From: CAVSRC01 sp963830205
Lineage (GTDB): Bacteria; Pseudomonadota; Alphaproteobacteria; Rhizobiales; Kaistiaceae
NCBI GenBank assembly: GCA_963830205.1
Contig: CAWHLP010000013.1
Span: 92,689-156,688 of the forward strand
Direction: 5' to 3'
DNA: 64,000 nucleotides
The notes under the pieces are model-generated. The model saw only the letters and a program-made list of their open reading frames with translations, was not told the DNA's origin and searched no databases. Positions within the stretch are counted from its first letter, which is position 1. The number at the start of each line of letters is the position of its first letter. Positions 1 to 8,776 of the stretch are shown piece by piece. A program made the translations under genes and the position numbers.

Positions 1-7
1 AAAATTC

Positions 8-35
8 TTGACTGCGTTTTTGTTCGCTGTAGAAC
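8..35 (+). promoter_or_regulatory. Candidate sigma-70 promoter of the SRPBCC gene
   Basis: A TTGACT element at 8-13 is followed after 16 bases by TAGAAC at 30-35, a reasonable -35/-10 pair in a short A+T-richer stretch about 70 bases before the GTG start at 105. It is inferred from the motif only. Confidence 0.4.
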
Positions 36-104
36 AGATATCACGCCGGGCGCGGTTGGGCCATGCGCTCCGACCCCGCATCACCAAAGGAAAGGGGAGG
101 AACC

Positions 105-505
105 GTGGCGACCATCGTCAGGGAAGTCGAGCTTGCGTGCCCACTATCCGAGGCATGGGCGGCGGTGAGCGATGTCGGTGCGCTGCATACGCGCCTGGTG
201 CCGGGTTTCGTTGCCGATACGCGCCTGGAAGGCGGTGTCCGCATCGTCACCTTCGCCAATGGCGCAGTCGTGCGCGAGCCCATCGTGACGCTGGACGAAG
301 GCGCCCACCGCCTGGTGTGGTCGGCCGAGGGCGCGCTTACCACCCACTACAACGCCGCGCTCCAGGCATTTGGCGAGGTGGGCGGGACCCGTCTGGTGTG
401 GACGGTCGATTTCCTGCCCGCAGTCTGCGCTTCCGACTATCGAGAGAGCCATGGATGCTGGTAGTCGCGGCGATGAAGGCGGCGCTCGGCGTGGCCCCCG
501 GCTAG
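105..505 (+). CDS. SRPBCC (START/polyketide-cyclase fold) family protein, frameshifted near the 3' end
   Basis: Small hydrophobic-ligand-binding SRPBCC domain, about 130 residues; the ligand is unknown. I place the start at GTG 105 because a GGGGAGG ribosome site (94-100) sits just upstream; an ATG at 63 has no such site. The opening (VATIVREVELACPLSEAWAA) is typical of plant and bacterial SRPBCC proteins. The first frame stops at 464, but the other two frames carry the expected C-terminal helix: LPTIERAMDAG near 434-466, then VVAAMKAALG ending at TAG 503-505. Two single-base shifts at about 430 and 465 would restore the family sequence. The restored stop overlaps tail-to-tail with the stop of the aldolase gene on the other strand (CTAG, 502-505). 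It could be a decayed gene, but indel error is likelier. Confidence 0.6.
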
Positions 506-1420
506 GCGAGCCCGTAGGCCGCCAGGTCCGGCCGCGTCTTCAGCGCCGCGGCGACCACGGCCTCGACCGCTGCCTTCTCGTCGCCGACAAGCTCCAGCCG
601 TGGCGCCCGCACTGTGGTCGAAGTTCCGCGCACCATGTGCTCGGCGAGCTTGATGTTCTGGACGAAGCGCGCCGACACGTCGAGGTGGAGGAGCGGCATG
701 AACCAGCGGTAGATTTCGCGCGCTTCCGCCATGCGGCCGGCCCGCGCCAGCTCGTAGATCGCCACCGTCTCGCGCGGAAAGGCGCAGACCAGCCCGGCCA
801 CCCAGCCGATCGCGCCCAGCATCAGGCTCTCCAGCGCCAGGTCGTCGACGCCGGTGAAGAGCTGGTAGCGCTCACCGACGAGGTTATGGATGTCGGTCAG
901 CCGGCGGACGTCGCCGGAGGATTCCTTGACCGCCACGAACTTCCGCTCGTCGGCCATCTCGGCGAGCATCGCCGGGGTCACGTCGACCCCGTAGGCGATG
1001 GGGTTGTTGTAGACCATGATGTCGCGGTCGCTCGCCGCCGCCACGGCGCGGAAATGGGCGATGGTCTCGCGCGGCGTCGACACGTAGCGCATCGCCGGCA
1101 GCACCATCAGCCCGTCGACGTCCGCCGCCGCCGCCCGTTCGGCAAGCACCGCCGCGGCGCGGGTCGAATCCTCGGCAATGGTCAGGATCACCGGCGCCCG
1201 GCCGCCGCTTGCCTCCTTCGCGGCCGCGGCGATGGAGAGCTTCTCGTCCGCGCGTCAGCGTCGAGGCCTCGCCCAGCGAGCCGCAGCACACGATGCCGTG
1301 CACCTGGGCTCCGAGCTGGAAATCCACATCGGCCTTGACCGCGGCGAGGTCGACGCCCTGGTCGGGGGTGAGCTTGGTGGTGATCGCCGAATAGACGCCG
1401 TGCCAGTCGTTGCGCTGCAT
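502..1420 (-). CDS. Dihydrodipicolinate synthase (DapA) family aldolase, frameshifted near residue 56
   Basis: Class I Schiff-base aldolase/lyase of the DapA/NAL family, a cytosolic TIM barrel of about 305 residues. The N-terminus (MQRNDWHGVYSAITTKLTPD) is in one frame. The rest, from ADEKLSIAAAAKEASGG onward, is in the next frame after one extra base near 1250. The Schiff-base lysine is visible in VAVKESSGD and the tyrosine in MVYNNP. The restored length fits the family. Neighbours are unrelated, so this is probably a paralogue acting on another 2-keto acid rather than lysine-pathway dapA; the substrate cannot be told. Confidence 0.75.
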
Positions 1421-1465
1421 GGTGTGGTCGGCCTGTGATGGTCCAGGTGAGGACAGTAACTGAGC

Positions 1466-1578
1466 CCTCCTCCCCCTGAAAGGGGGAGGTCGGTTGGCGG
1501 AGCCAACCGGGTGGGGGTCTGTGCCCCCGACCCCTCCCGGCCGACCGCGTCGGCCACCCTCCCCTTTCAGGGGAGGGG
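1466..1578. repeat. C/G-rich palindromic intergenic repeat
   Basis: Nested hairpins: a perfect 9-bp stem at 1469-1477/1481-1489 around GAA, then an 8-bp stem at 1491-1498/1502-1509, then a mirrored copy with CTTTCAGGGGAGG near 1562-1576. Related units recur at about 8.5, 26.9, 50.2, 55.3 and 61.8-62.1 kb. They resemble the REP/RIME-type mosaic elements of rhizobial genomes. Confidence 0.7.
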
Positions 1579-1604
1579 CAAGATTGCTGTCAGATCGCGC
1601 GCCT

Positions 1605-2690
1605 CTAGACCGCCTGCTGGTTGGCGGCGAACAGGTGGGCGTGGTCGGCGTCGAAGATCACGCCGACATTCTCGCCGGTGCGGACCTTGGTCTCGCCGTC
1701 GTCCTGCACGACGATCTGGCCGGCCTTGGTGTCGACATACATGATCGTCGAATTGCCGAGATGCTCGAGGATCTGCACCGTGCCGCCGATGTTGGCGCGA
1801 GGGTCGTCGGGCGTCGACAGCTTGATGTGCTCGGGCCGGATGCCGATTTCCAGCGAGCCGCGCGACTGGTCGCTGAGCGTGCCGCGCGTCTTGAGCTTGA
1901 CCTCGCCGCCACCGGGCAGGCCGAGCACGGTGTCGAGCCCGTCCGCCGAGCGCGCCTCGGCCGACAGGAAATTCATCGTCGGCGAGCCGATGAAGGCGCC
2001 AACGAACTTGTTGGCGGGCTGGCGGTAGAGCTCCATCGGCGTGCCGATCTGGCGGATGACCCCGGCCTCGAGCACCACGATCTTGTCGGCCAGCGTCATC
2101 GCCTCGACCTGGTCGTGGGTGACGTAGATCATCGTCGCCTTGAGGTCCTGGTGCAGCTTGGCGATCTCGACCCGCATCTGCACGCGCAGCATGGCGTCGA
2201 GGTTCGACAGCGGCTCGTCGAAGAGGAAGACCTGCGGTTCGCGCACCAGCGCCCGGCCGATGGCGACGCGCTGGCGCTGGCCGCCGGAGAGCTGCGCCGG
2301 CCGGCGGTCGAGCAGCTCCTCGAGTTGCAGCATGCGCGCCACTTCGGTCGTGCGCTTGTCCATCACGTCCTTGGGCGCCTTGGCGACGCGCAGGCTGAAG
2401 CCGATGTTCTGGCGCACGGTCATGTGCGGATAGAGCGCATAGGACTGGAACACCATGGCGATGCGCCGCTTGGCCGGCGGCACGTTGGTGACGTCGGCGC
2501 CGTCGATCCAGATCGAGCCCTGGCTCACCACTTCGAGGCCGGCGATCATCCTGAGCAGCGTTGACTTGCCGCAGCCGGAGGGACCGAGCAGGGCGCAGAA
2601 CTCGCCCTTCTCCACATTGAGGTCGAGCATCTTGATCGCCTCGACCGCCCCATAGAGCTTCTTCACGCCCCTGAGTTCGACTTCGCTCAT
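1605..2690 (-). CDS. ugpC: ABC transporter ATP-binding protein, UgpC/MsmX (carbohydrate importer) type
   Basis: Cytoplasmic ATPase of a CUT1-type sugar or glycerol-3-phosphate importer, 361 residues, the normal length. Walker A GPSGCGKST is at 36-44, the LSGGQ signature at 134-138, and Walker B with DEP at 158-160. The C-terminal third is a TOBE/regulatory domain beginning after GSPTMNFL. The start ATG lies after GGGAGGAACC. No permease or binding-protein gene flanks it: upstream is a metal P-ATPase and downstream an aldolase. It may serve transporters encoded elsewhere, as the shared ATPase MsmX does in other bacteria. The family assignment is firm; the ugp name is by family only. Confidence 0.85.
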   Translation of the reverse strand: MSEVELRGVKKLYGAVEAIKMLDLNVEKGEFCALLGPSGCGKSTLLRMIAGLEVVSQGSIWIDGADVTNVPPAKRRIAMVFQSYALYPHMTVRQNIGFSLRVAKAPKDVMDKRTTEVARMLQLEELLDRRPAQLSGGQRQRVAIGRALVREPQVFLFDEPLSNLDAMLRVQMRVEIAKLHQDLKATMIYVTHDQVEAMTLADKIVVLEAGVIRQIGTPMELYRQPANKFVGAFIGSPTMNFLSAEARSADGLDTVLGLPGGGEVKLKTRGTLSDQSRGSLEIGIRPEHIKLSTPDDPRANIGGTVQILEHLGNSTIMYVDTKAGQIVVQDDGETKVRTGENVGVIFDADHAHLFAANQQAV

Positions 2691-2779
2691 GGTTCCTCCC
2701 GGAATGCTTGCGGTGCCATCGTCGCTCCGGCCCGATGCCGGCGCGGCCGCGGCAGTTCCAGCCGCTAATCCATAAACAA

Positions 2780-4654
2780 TTAGGCCGCCTGGTCAATCGC
2801 CGCTTCGTGCTGCCCGCCACCGAGCGCCCTCAGCGCGTTGAGAATCACCGCCACGTCGATCACCTCCTGCAGCAGCGCCCCCTCAACCGGCGGCAGATAG
2901 CCGAAGGCGGCCACCACCATGGCAGCCGCCGAAAGGCCGAGCCCGGCGACCACGCTCTGCATGGCGATCAGGCGCGCGCGCCGGGCGATCGCCATCGCCT
3001 CGGCGATGCGGTCGAGCCGGTCGACCAGGAGTACCGCGTCGGCCGCCTCCGAGGAGGCCGCGGCGCCGCGCGCCCCGATTGCCACGCCGATGTCGGCGGC
3101 GGCCAGCGCCGGCGCGTCGTTGACGCCGTCGCCGACCATCATCACCGCGCCCTTGCCGCGTTCGGCGACGACCGCCAGCACCTTGCGCTCCGGGGTCATC
3201 TCGGAGAGCGCCGCGTCGATGCCGAGCCGCGCTGCCACAGCCTCGGTGACTGCCCGCACGTCGCCCGAGGCAAGCACGATGCGCTTGACCCCGTTGGCGC
3301 GGAAGCCGGCGAGCGCCCGGGGAACATCTTCGCGGATGCGGTCGGCGAGCACGATCAGGCCGGCAAACGCACTGCCCACCGCCACCGCCACCGCGATCTC
3401 GCCCTCGCGCTCGGGCCTGAGGTCGGCCAGCGCCAGGCCGTCGTGCGAGCGCTCGCGGACATAGGCGAGCCCGCCCACCACGACGCGCTCACCATCGACC
3501 GTGCCCTCGAGGCCGCTCCCCGGCGTCTCGTGCACGTCGCGCGGCGGCGTCAGCGTCAGTCCGCGGGCGCGCGCCGCCGCCACCAGGGCGCTGGCCACGA
3601 CATGGTTCGATGCCTGGTCGAGAGAGGCCGCCAGGCGCAGGATGTCGTCCTCCGAGAAGCCGTTCAGCGCGTGGATGGCGGACAGCGACGCCTGGCCGTG
3701 GGTCAGCGTGCCGGTCTTGTCGATGATCAGCGTGGTGACCTGGGCGAGCACTTCCAGCCCGCCACCGCCCTTGATCAGCACGCCGATACGGGCGGCGCGC
3801 GACACGCCGGCGATGATCGCCACCGGCACCGCCAGGATCAGCGGGCAGGGGGTCGCCACCACCATCACCGCCAGCCAGCGCACCGGGTCGCCGGAGGCGA
3901 GCCAGGCCGCGCCGGCGATGGCCAGCGTCGCCACCAGGAAGACGATCGCGAAGCGGTCGGCGAGCCGCGCCATCGGGGCGCGCGAGCGCGCCGCCTCCTC
4001 GACCAGCCGCACGATGCCGGCATAGGTGCTCTCCGCCGCCGATCGGCTGACGGTGAGGTCGAACGCCTCGCCGGCATTGGTGGCGCCGCTCATCACCTCG
4101 CCGCCGGGGCGAAGCCGCACCGGCAGTGCCTCGCCGGTCAGCGCCGACTGGTCGAGAACCGCGTCGCCACCCTCGGCCACCACGCCGTCGGCCGGCACCA
4201 CCTCGCCGCGCCGGATGAGCAGCCGGTCGCCGGGGGCGAGCGCCTCGATCGGCACCTGCTTGAGGTCGCCGTCCTCATGGCGCAGCGCGAATTTCGGCGC
4301 CCGTTCGAGCAGCGCCGTCATTTCGCGGCGCGCCCGGCGCGAGGCATAGCCTTCGAGGAACTGGCCGCCGGAATACATCAGCGCGACGACGACACCGGCC
4401 AGCGGCTCTTCCAGTGCCAGCGCGCCGGCCATCGATAGCAGCGCCACGATGTCGAGCCCGACATGACCGTGGCGCAGCGACACCACGATCTCGGCGGCGA
4501 GCACCAGCACCACCGGCACGGTCGCCGCCGCCCATATGAAGTCTGCCGTGATTGGGTGGCCGAAGGCCCACACCGCCAGCCCGGCGGCCAGACCTATGGC
4601 TGGAATGGCGACCGAGAAATGCCGGGTTCTGTCGATGAGGCCGCGAACGTCCAT
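2780..4654 (-). CDS. Heavy-metal-translocating P1B-type ATPase with TPC metal motif
   Basis: Integral membrane cation pump of 624 residues with the full P-type core. The TGE dephosphorylation motif is at about 173-175, the transmembrane metal motif TPCP at about 268-271, and DKTGTLT with the phosphorylated Asp at about 312. A HETPG motif stands in for the usual HP, and GDGVNDAPAL is present in the C-terminal third. There is no N-terminal HMA or other cysteine-rich metal-binding domain; the protein opens directly with membrane helices. A TPC rather than CPC or SPC motif resembles the P1B-5 type (Ni/Fe(II)-linked in rhizobia), so copper export is not the first guess. No metal regulator is adjacent. 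The cation is an inference. Confidence 0.88.
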   Translation of the reverse strand: MDVRGLIDRTRHFSVAIPAIGLAAGLAVWAFGHPITADFIWAAATVPVVLVLAAEIVVSLRHGHVGLDIVALLSMAGALALEEPLAGVVVALMYSGGQFLEGYASRRARREMTALLERAPKFALRHEDGDLKQVPIEALAPGDRLLIRRGEVVPADGVVAEGGDAVLDQSALTGEALPVRLRPGGEVMSGATNAGEAFDLTVSRSAAESTYAGIVRLVEEAARSRAPMARLADRFAIVFLVATLAIAGAAWLASGDPVRWLAVMVVATPCPLILAVPVAIIAGVSRAARIGVLIKGGGGLEVLAQVTTLIIDKTGTLTHGQASLSAIHALNGFSEDDILRLAASLDQASNHVVASALVAAARARGLTLTPPRDVHETPGSGLEGTVDGERVVVGGLAYVRERSHDGLALADLRPEREGEIAVAVAVGSAFAGLIVLADRIREDVPRALAGFRANGVKRIVLASGDVRAVTEAVAARLGIDAALSEMTPERKVLAVVAERGKGAVMMVGDGVNDAPALAAADIGVAIGARGAAASSEAADAVLLVDRLDRIAEAMAIARRARLIAMQSVVAGLGLSAAAMVVAAFGYLPPVEGALLQEVIDVAVILNALRALGGGQHEAAIDQAA

Positions 4655-4715
4655 CGTGCGACTGTGGCGCTACGCCGCCTCAGCCGGATTGATCCGCGTC
4701 ACATTGGAAGAAGCT

Positions 4716-7112
4716 CTAGTTCGCAATCGCATTCAGGTGGCGGATCGGCCGGCCCGGAGCGATGGCTTCGGCCGCCTGCACGATGGCGTTGGCGTCGATG
4801 CCGTAATGGGCATAGAGGTCGGCGATGGTGCCGGTCTGGCCGAAATGCTCCACGCCCAGCGAGCGCACCCGATGCCCGGCCACCGAGCCCAACCAGGCGA
4901 GCGTCGCCGGATGCCCGTCGAGCACCGTCACCAGCCCGCAGTGGCGCGGCAACGCCCCGAGCAGCCGCTCGATATGGCTGCGTGCATGGCTCAGGCCGCG
5001 CTCGCGCGCCCGTGCCGCCGCCGTCCAGCCGGCATTGAGCCGGTCGGATGAGGTGACCACCAGCAGCCCGACGTCGCGGCGATCCTCGGCCATCAGCCCG
5101 ACCGCCGCGATCGCCTCCGAGGCGACCGCGCCGGTGAAGGCGACCACCACCTCGGCGTTCGGCCCTGGCGGCCTCAGCCAATAGGCGCCGTCGACGATGT
5201 CGCGCGCCATCGCCGCGTCGATGGTTCGCGTCGGCTGCTCCACCGGACGCGTCGACAGGCGCAGATAGACCGAGCCGCCGGTCTCGTCGCGCAGCCAGTT
5301 GCGCTCCGAGGGCTGGCCCTCGCCGTTGCGCTGCACATAGGCGAAGGCCCAGTCGAGGATCACCGCCAGCTCGTCGACGAAGGCCGGCTCGAAGGCCGCC
5401 AGCCCGTCCTGCGCCATGCCGATCAGCGGCGTGGCGATGGACTGGTGGGCGCCGCCCTCCGGCGCCAGCGTGATGCCCGAGGGCGTGCCGACGAGGATGA
5501 AGCGGGCGTCCTGGTAGCAGGCATAGTTGAGCGCATCGAGGCCGCGCTCGATGAACGGGTCGTAGAGCGTGCCGATCGGGATCAGCCGCTCGCCGAACAG
5601 CGAATGCGACAGGCCGAAGGCGGCGAGCGACAGGAACAGGTTCATCTCGGCGATGCCGAGCTCCAGGTGCTGGCCCTCAGGCCCGAACTCCCAGCGCTGG
5701 GTCGAGGCGATGCGCTCCTCGCGGAAGGTGTCGGCCAGCGAGGCGCGGGCGAAGAGGCCGCGCCGGTTCACCCACGGTCCGAGATTGGTGGAGACGGTCA
5801 CGTCCGGCGACATGGAGACGATGCGCGCCGCCAGCGCGTCCTCGCTGCGCGCCAGTTCGTTGAGGATCAGGCCGAAGCCCTGCTGGGTCGACAGCACCGG
5901 CTGCGCCGGCGCGGTGAGCGGCGGCGGTGCGATCGCCGCCGCCTGGCGCCGCCGCCGCCCTTCGCGGTTGAACGGCACCTTGCGCAGGAAGGCGTCGAGC
6001 GCCTCGGCCGGCGCGTCGAGCCCCTCGAAGCGGTCCCATTCATGGCCGTCGCGGATGGCCATGGCGGCGTGCAGCGTTTCCATCTGCTCGACGGTCATCA
6101 GGCCGGCGTGGTTGTCCTTGTGGCCCTGCAGCGGCAGGCCGAAGCCCTTGATGGTGTAGGTGACGAAGCACACCGGCCGGTCATGGTCGATGGAGGAAAA
6201 GGCGTCGATCAGCGTCGCCAGGTCGTGGCCGGCGAGATTGGTCATCAGGCGCGCCAGCTCGTCGTCGGAGCGCCGGTCGATCAGCGCGCTCGCCGGGCCC
6301 TGGTCGCCGATCTCGTCGGTCAAGCGCTTCCGCCATGCGGCGCCGCCCTGGAAGGCGAGCGCCGAATAGAGCTGGTTGGGGCAGCGGTCGATCCAGTCGC
6401 GCAACCGCTCGCCGCCGGGCTCGTGGAAGGCCTCTTCCAGCAGCGCGCCATATTTCAGCACGCGCACTTCCCAGCCCATCCCCTCGAACAGCGCGGTGAT
6501 GCGCTCGTAGAGGCCCTCGCGCACCACTGCGTCGAGGCTCTGGCGGTTGTAGTCGATCACCCACCAGCAGTTCCTCAGTCCCTGCTTCCAGCCTTCCAGC
6601 AGGCACTCGAAGATGTTGCCCTCGTCCAGTTCGGCATCGCCGACCAGCGCCACCATGCGCCCCTCCGGCCGGCCGTGGGCGAGCCCGTGCGCCTTGAGGT
6701 AGTCCTGCACCAGGCTGGCGAAGACGGTGACGGCGGCGCCGAGGCCGACCGAGCCGGTCGAGAAATCGACGTCGTCGGTGTCCTTGGTGCGCGACGGATA
6801 GGACTGCGCGCCGCCGAGCGAGCGGAAGTTCATCAGCTTGTCGCGCGTCTGGTTGCCGAAGAGATACTGGATGGCGTGGAAGACCGGGCTGGCGTGCGGC
6901 TTGACGGCGACGCGGTCCTCGGGCCTGAGCACGGCGAAATAGAGCGCCGTCATGATGGAGACGAGCGAGGCCGAGGAGGCCAGGTGGCCGCCGACCTTCA
7001 GTCCGTCGGTGTTTTCGCGCAGGTGGTTGGCGTTGTGGATCGTCCAGGCGGCGAGCCACAGGACCTTCCGCTCAAGCTGGCGGATGAGGTCGAGATCGCT
7101 GGGATGGGTCAT
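4716..7112 (-). CDS. AceE-like thiamine-diphosphate E1 (transketolase/pyruvate dehydrogenase E1 homologue)
   Basis: Intact 798-residue cytosolic protein of the homodimeric E1/transketolase superfamily. The thiamine-diphosphate motif reads GDAELDEGN at 158-166 with the closing Asn in DYNRQ at 189; true AceE proteins read GDGEMDEPE here. The middle pyrimidine-binding domain (STNLGPW, LELGIAEMNLF) and C-terminal transketolase domain are present. No E2 (lipoyl acyltransferase) or E3 gene is adjacent. Homologues are widespread as standalone genes in Rhizobiales. The substrate and whether it works with an E2 are unknown; E1 of a 2-oxoacid dehydrogenase complex is the closest family, transketolase the alternative. 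Confidence 0.8.
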   Translation of the reverse strand: MTHPSDLDLIRQLERKVLWLAAWTIHNANHLRENTDGLKVGGHLASSASLVSIMTALYFAVLRPEDRVAVKPHASPVFHAIQYLFGNQTRDKLMNFRSLGGAQSYPSRTKDTDDVDFSTGSVGLGAAVTVFASLVQDYLKAHGLAHGRPEGRMVALVGDAELDEGNIFECLLEGWKQGLRNCWWVIDYNRQSLDAVVREGLYERITALFEGMGWEVRVLKYGALLEEAFHEPGGERLRDWIDRCPNQLYSALAFQGGAAWRKRLTDEIGDQGPASALIDRRSDDELARLMTNLAGHDLATLIDAFSSIDHDRPVCFVTYTIKGFGLPLQGHKDNHAGLMTVEQMETLHAAMAIRDGHEWDRFEGLDAPAEALDAFLRKVPFNREGRRRRQAAAIAPPPLTAPAQPVLSTQQGFGLILNELARSEDALAARIVSMSPDVTVSTNLGPWVNRRGLFARASLADTFREERIASTQRWEFGPEGQHLELGIAEMNLFLSLAAFGLSHSLFGERLIPIGTLYDPFIERGLDALNYACYQDARFILVGTPSGITLAPEGGAHQSIATPLIGMAQDGLAAFEPAFVDELAVILDWAFAYVQRNGEGQPSERNWLRDETGGSVYLRLSTRPVEQPTRTIDAAMARDIVDGAYWLRPPGPNAEVVVAFTGAVASEAIAAVGLMAEDRRDVGLLVVTSSDRLNAGWTAAARARERGLSHARSHIERLLGALPRHCGLVTVLDGHPATLAWLGSVAGHRVRSLGVEHFGQTGTIADLYAHYGIDANAIVQAAEAIAPGRPIRHLNAIAN

Positions 7113-7163
7113 GGCGTACCTTCCGCTGCCAGCTTAGCACGCGCGCGCCGCCGGCGATCGGGA

Positions 7164-7665
7164 TCACGCGCCTTTCTTCGCCGGCCACAGATAGACGAGC
7201 AGCAGCAAGGCCGGCCCCAGCGTCAGCGCCGCATCGGCAAGGTTGAAGATGAACAACGTCCAGTTGCCGAAATGCAGGAGCAGGAAGTCGGTGACGTAGC
7301 CGAGGCGCAGCCGGTCGATCAGGTTGCCGATGGCGCCGCCCAGAATCAGCGCAAATCCCGCCGCCGCCAGCCTGCCGCCCTCGCGGTTGTAGCGCCCAGA
7401 AGAGGAGCACGATCGCCGTCACCGCCAGCGGCAGCAGGATCAGGGCGAAGCCCGATCCGGCGAACATCGAGAAGGCGATGCCGGTATTGCGCACATGCAG
7501 CAGCGTGAGGATAGGCAGCACGTCGATGGGCGGATGGTCCTCCGGCAGCCGCGCCTGGACGACGAGCTTGGCTGCCTGGTCGATCGCCACGACGGCCGCG
7601 GTGATGCCGAGCCCGAAGGCGGAGAGGGGCCCCGGCGGCTTTGCATGCGAATGAATTTCACCCAT
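7164..7665 (-). CDS. lspA: Lipoprotein signal peptidase (type II), one frameshift
   Basis: Inner-membrane aspartyl protease that removes signal peptides from diacylated prolipoproteins; about 166 residues with four membrane helices. The first frame gives VVAIDQAAKLVVQARL and LLHVRNTGIAFSMFAG. After a one-base shift near 7395 the other frame gives GGAIGNLIDRL, with the first catalytic Asp, and FIFNLADAALTLGPALL with the second. It ends at TGA 7164-7166. The start overlaps the stop of the upstream TrmH gene by 8 bases, so the two are probably translationally coupled. The gene is essential in most Gram-negatives, which argues that the shift is a sequence error. Confidence 0.85.
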
Positions 7666-8494
7666 CGAGCGTCAGCGCCCCGCGCCGGATCTCGAACAGC
7701 ATGACGGCTGTGGCGATGGCGAGGTTGAGCGAGTCGGCCTTGCCGGCCATGGGGATCTTCACCAGCGTCCTGCACAGCGCCGCGGCGTCCGCCGTCAGCC
7801 CGGCCTGCTCGCCGCCCATGACCAGGAGCACGGGCCCGCGATAGTCAGCCGCGCGATAATCGACCGTGCCGGAGAGGTGCGTGCCCACCACCGGTCCCGG
7901 CCAGCGCCGCGCCAGCTTGGCGAAGTCGGCGATCGTCGCCCGTGCCAGCGGCACCGCGAAGATCGACCCCATGGTGGCGCGCACCGCCTCCACCGAAAAA
8001 GGATCCACCGTGTTGCCGACCAGGATCACGCCCTTGGCGCCGACCGCGTCCGCCGTGCGCACGATGGTGCCGAGATTGCCGGGGTCGCGCACCGCTTCGA
8101 GCGCCACCCAGACGTCGGCGCCGGAGGGCCGGATGGCGTCGACCGCGGTCAGCCGCTGCTCGAAGACGCCGAGCACGGTCTGCGGATTGTCGCGCCGGCT
8201 GATCTTTTCGAGCACCGCCGCGCTGACCGCGATCACGCTGCCGCCCTGGCCTCGAGCGGTGGCGGCAAGCCGCTGCACCAGCGGCTGGCTCTCCACCGCG
8301 CCGGCATGGACCAGCGTGCGGATCGTCCAGCCGGCCTCGACCGCGTCGGCCACCAGCTTCAGCCCCTCGGCGAGGAAGAGGCCGCTTTCCTTGCGGTTCT
8401 TGGGCAACGCCAGCCCGCGGATTTCCTTGACGATCGGGTTGGTCAGGCTGGTGATCTGCTTCGCCGGCGCCGGCGGCGTCTGGGGGTCAGGCAT
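7658..8494 (-). CDS. TrmH/SpoU-family 2'-O-methyltransferase (rRNA or tRNA)
   Basis: Knotted SPOUT RNA methyltransferase of 278 residues using SAM. The N-terminal substrate-binding region begins ITSLTNPIVKEIRGL, typical of 23S rRNA methylases such as RlmB/TsnR. The catalytic domain carries ALEAVRDPGNLGTIVRTADA (motif 1), VMGGEQAGL (motif 2) and SLNLAIATAVMLFE (motif 3). I chose ATG 8494 because translation upstream of it runs through a palindromic repeat. It is followed, overlapping by 8 bases, by lspA. The exact nucleotide target cannot be assigned. Confidence 0.85.
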   Translation of the reverse strand: MPDPQTPPAPAKQITSLTNPIVKEIRGLALPKNRKESGLFLAEGLKLVADAVEAGWTIRTLVHAGAVESQPLVQRLAATARGQGGSVIAVSAAVLEKISRRDNPQTVLGVFEQRLTAVDAIRPSGADVWVALEAVRDPGNLGTIVRTADAVGAKGVILVGNTVDPFSVEAVRATMGSIFAVPLARATIADFAKLARRWPGPVVGTHLSGTVDYRAADYRGPVLLVMGGEQAGLTADAAALCRTLVKIPMAGKADSLNLAIATAVMLFEIRRGALTLDG

Positions 8495-8514
8495 GGCGTG
8501 CCTCGCCGCGATGG

Positions 8515-8762
8515 TCCTCTCCCCCCGTGTGGGCAGGGCCGTTGCCTGTGGCACGGCGCCGAACCCTCTCCCCTTGCGGGAGAGGGTGGACCGCGCAGCG
8601 GTCCGGGTGAGGGGGGTGGGCACGGCCGTGCCGGTACGCCTCACCCTGTCCCTCTCCCGCAAGGGGAGAGGGGGCGAATGCGGCAGACTCCGCCTTCATC
8701 CAGCCGGGCGAGAGGACATCACCAATTGCGATTGGCCTCCCCTCAAGGGGGAGGCTCAGCGG
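8515..8762. repeat. Cluster of C/G-rich palindromic repeats
   Basis: Fills the gap between two leftward genes. It holds CCCTCTCCCC-TTGC-GGGAGAGGG (about 8564-8586), a GGACCGC/GCGGTCC stem (8588-8604), and an oppositely oriented copy of the first hairpin at about 8650-8672, then a further C-rich palindrome near 8735-8756. This is a mosaic of the same repeat family seen at 1.5, 26.9, 55.3 and 62 kb. It may also end transcription of the upstream gene. Confidence 0.65.
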
Positions 8763-8776
8763 AGCGTGCAGCGCGC

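Noticed and set aside
2708..4438. Long rightward open frame opposite the P-type ATPase
   Set aside because: His/Arg/Asp-rich composition without any domain; it is the antisense shadow of a conserved G+C-rich gene.
5445..7508. 687-codon rightward open frame opposite the AceE-like gene
   Set aside because: Antisense shadow of an intact 798-residue enzyme, low-complexity composition.
7164..7665. Programmed frameshifting in lspA or other shifted genes
   Set aside because: Shift sites show no common slippery heptamer or stimulator, and the affected genes are unrelated; sequence error is simpler.
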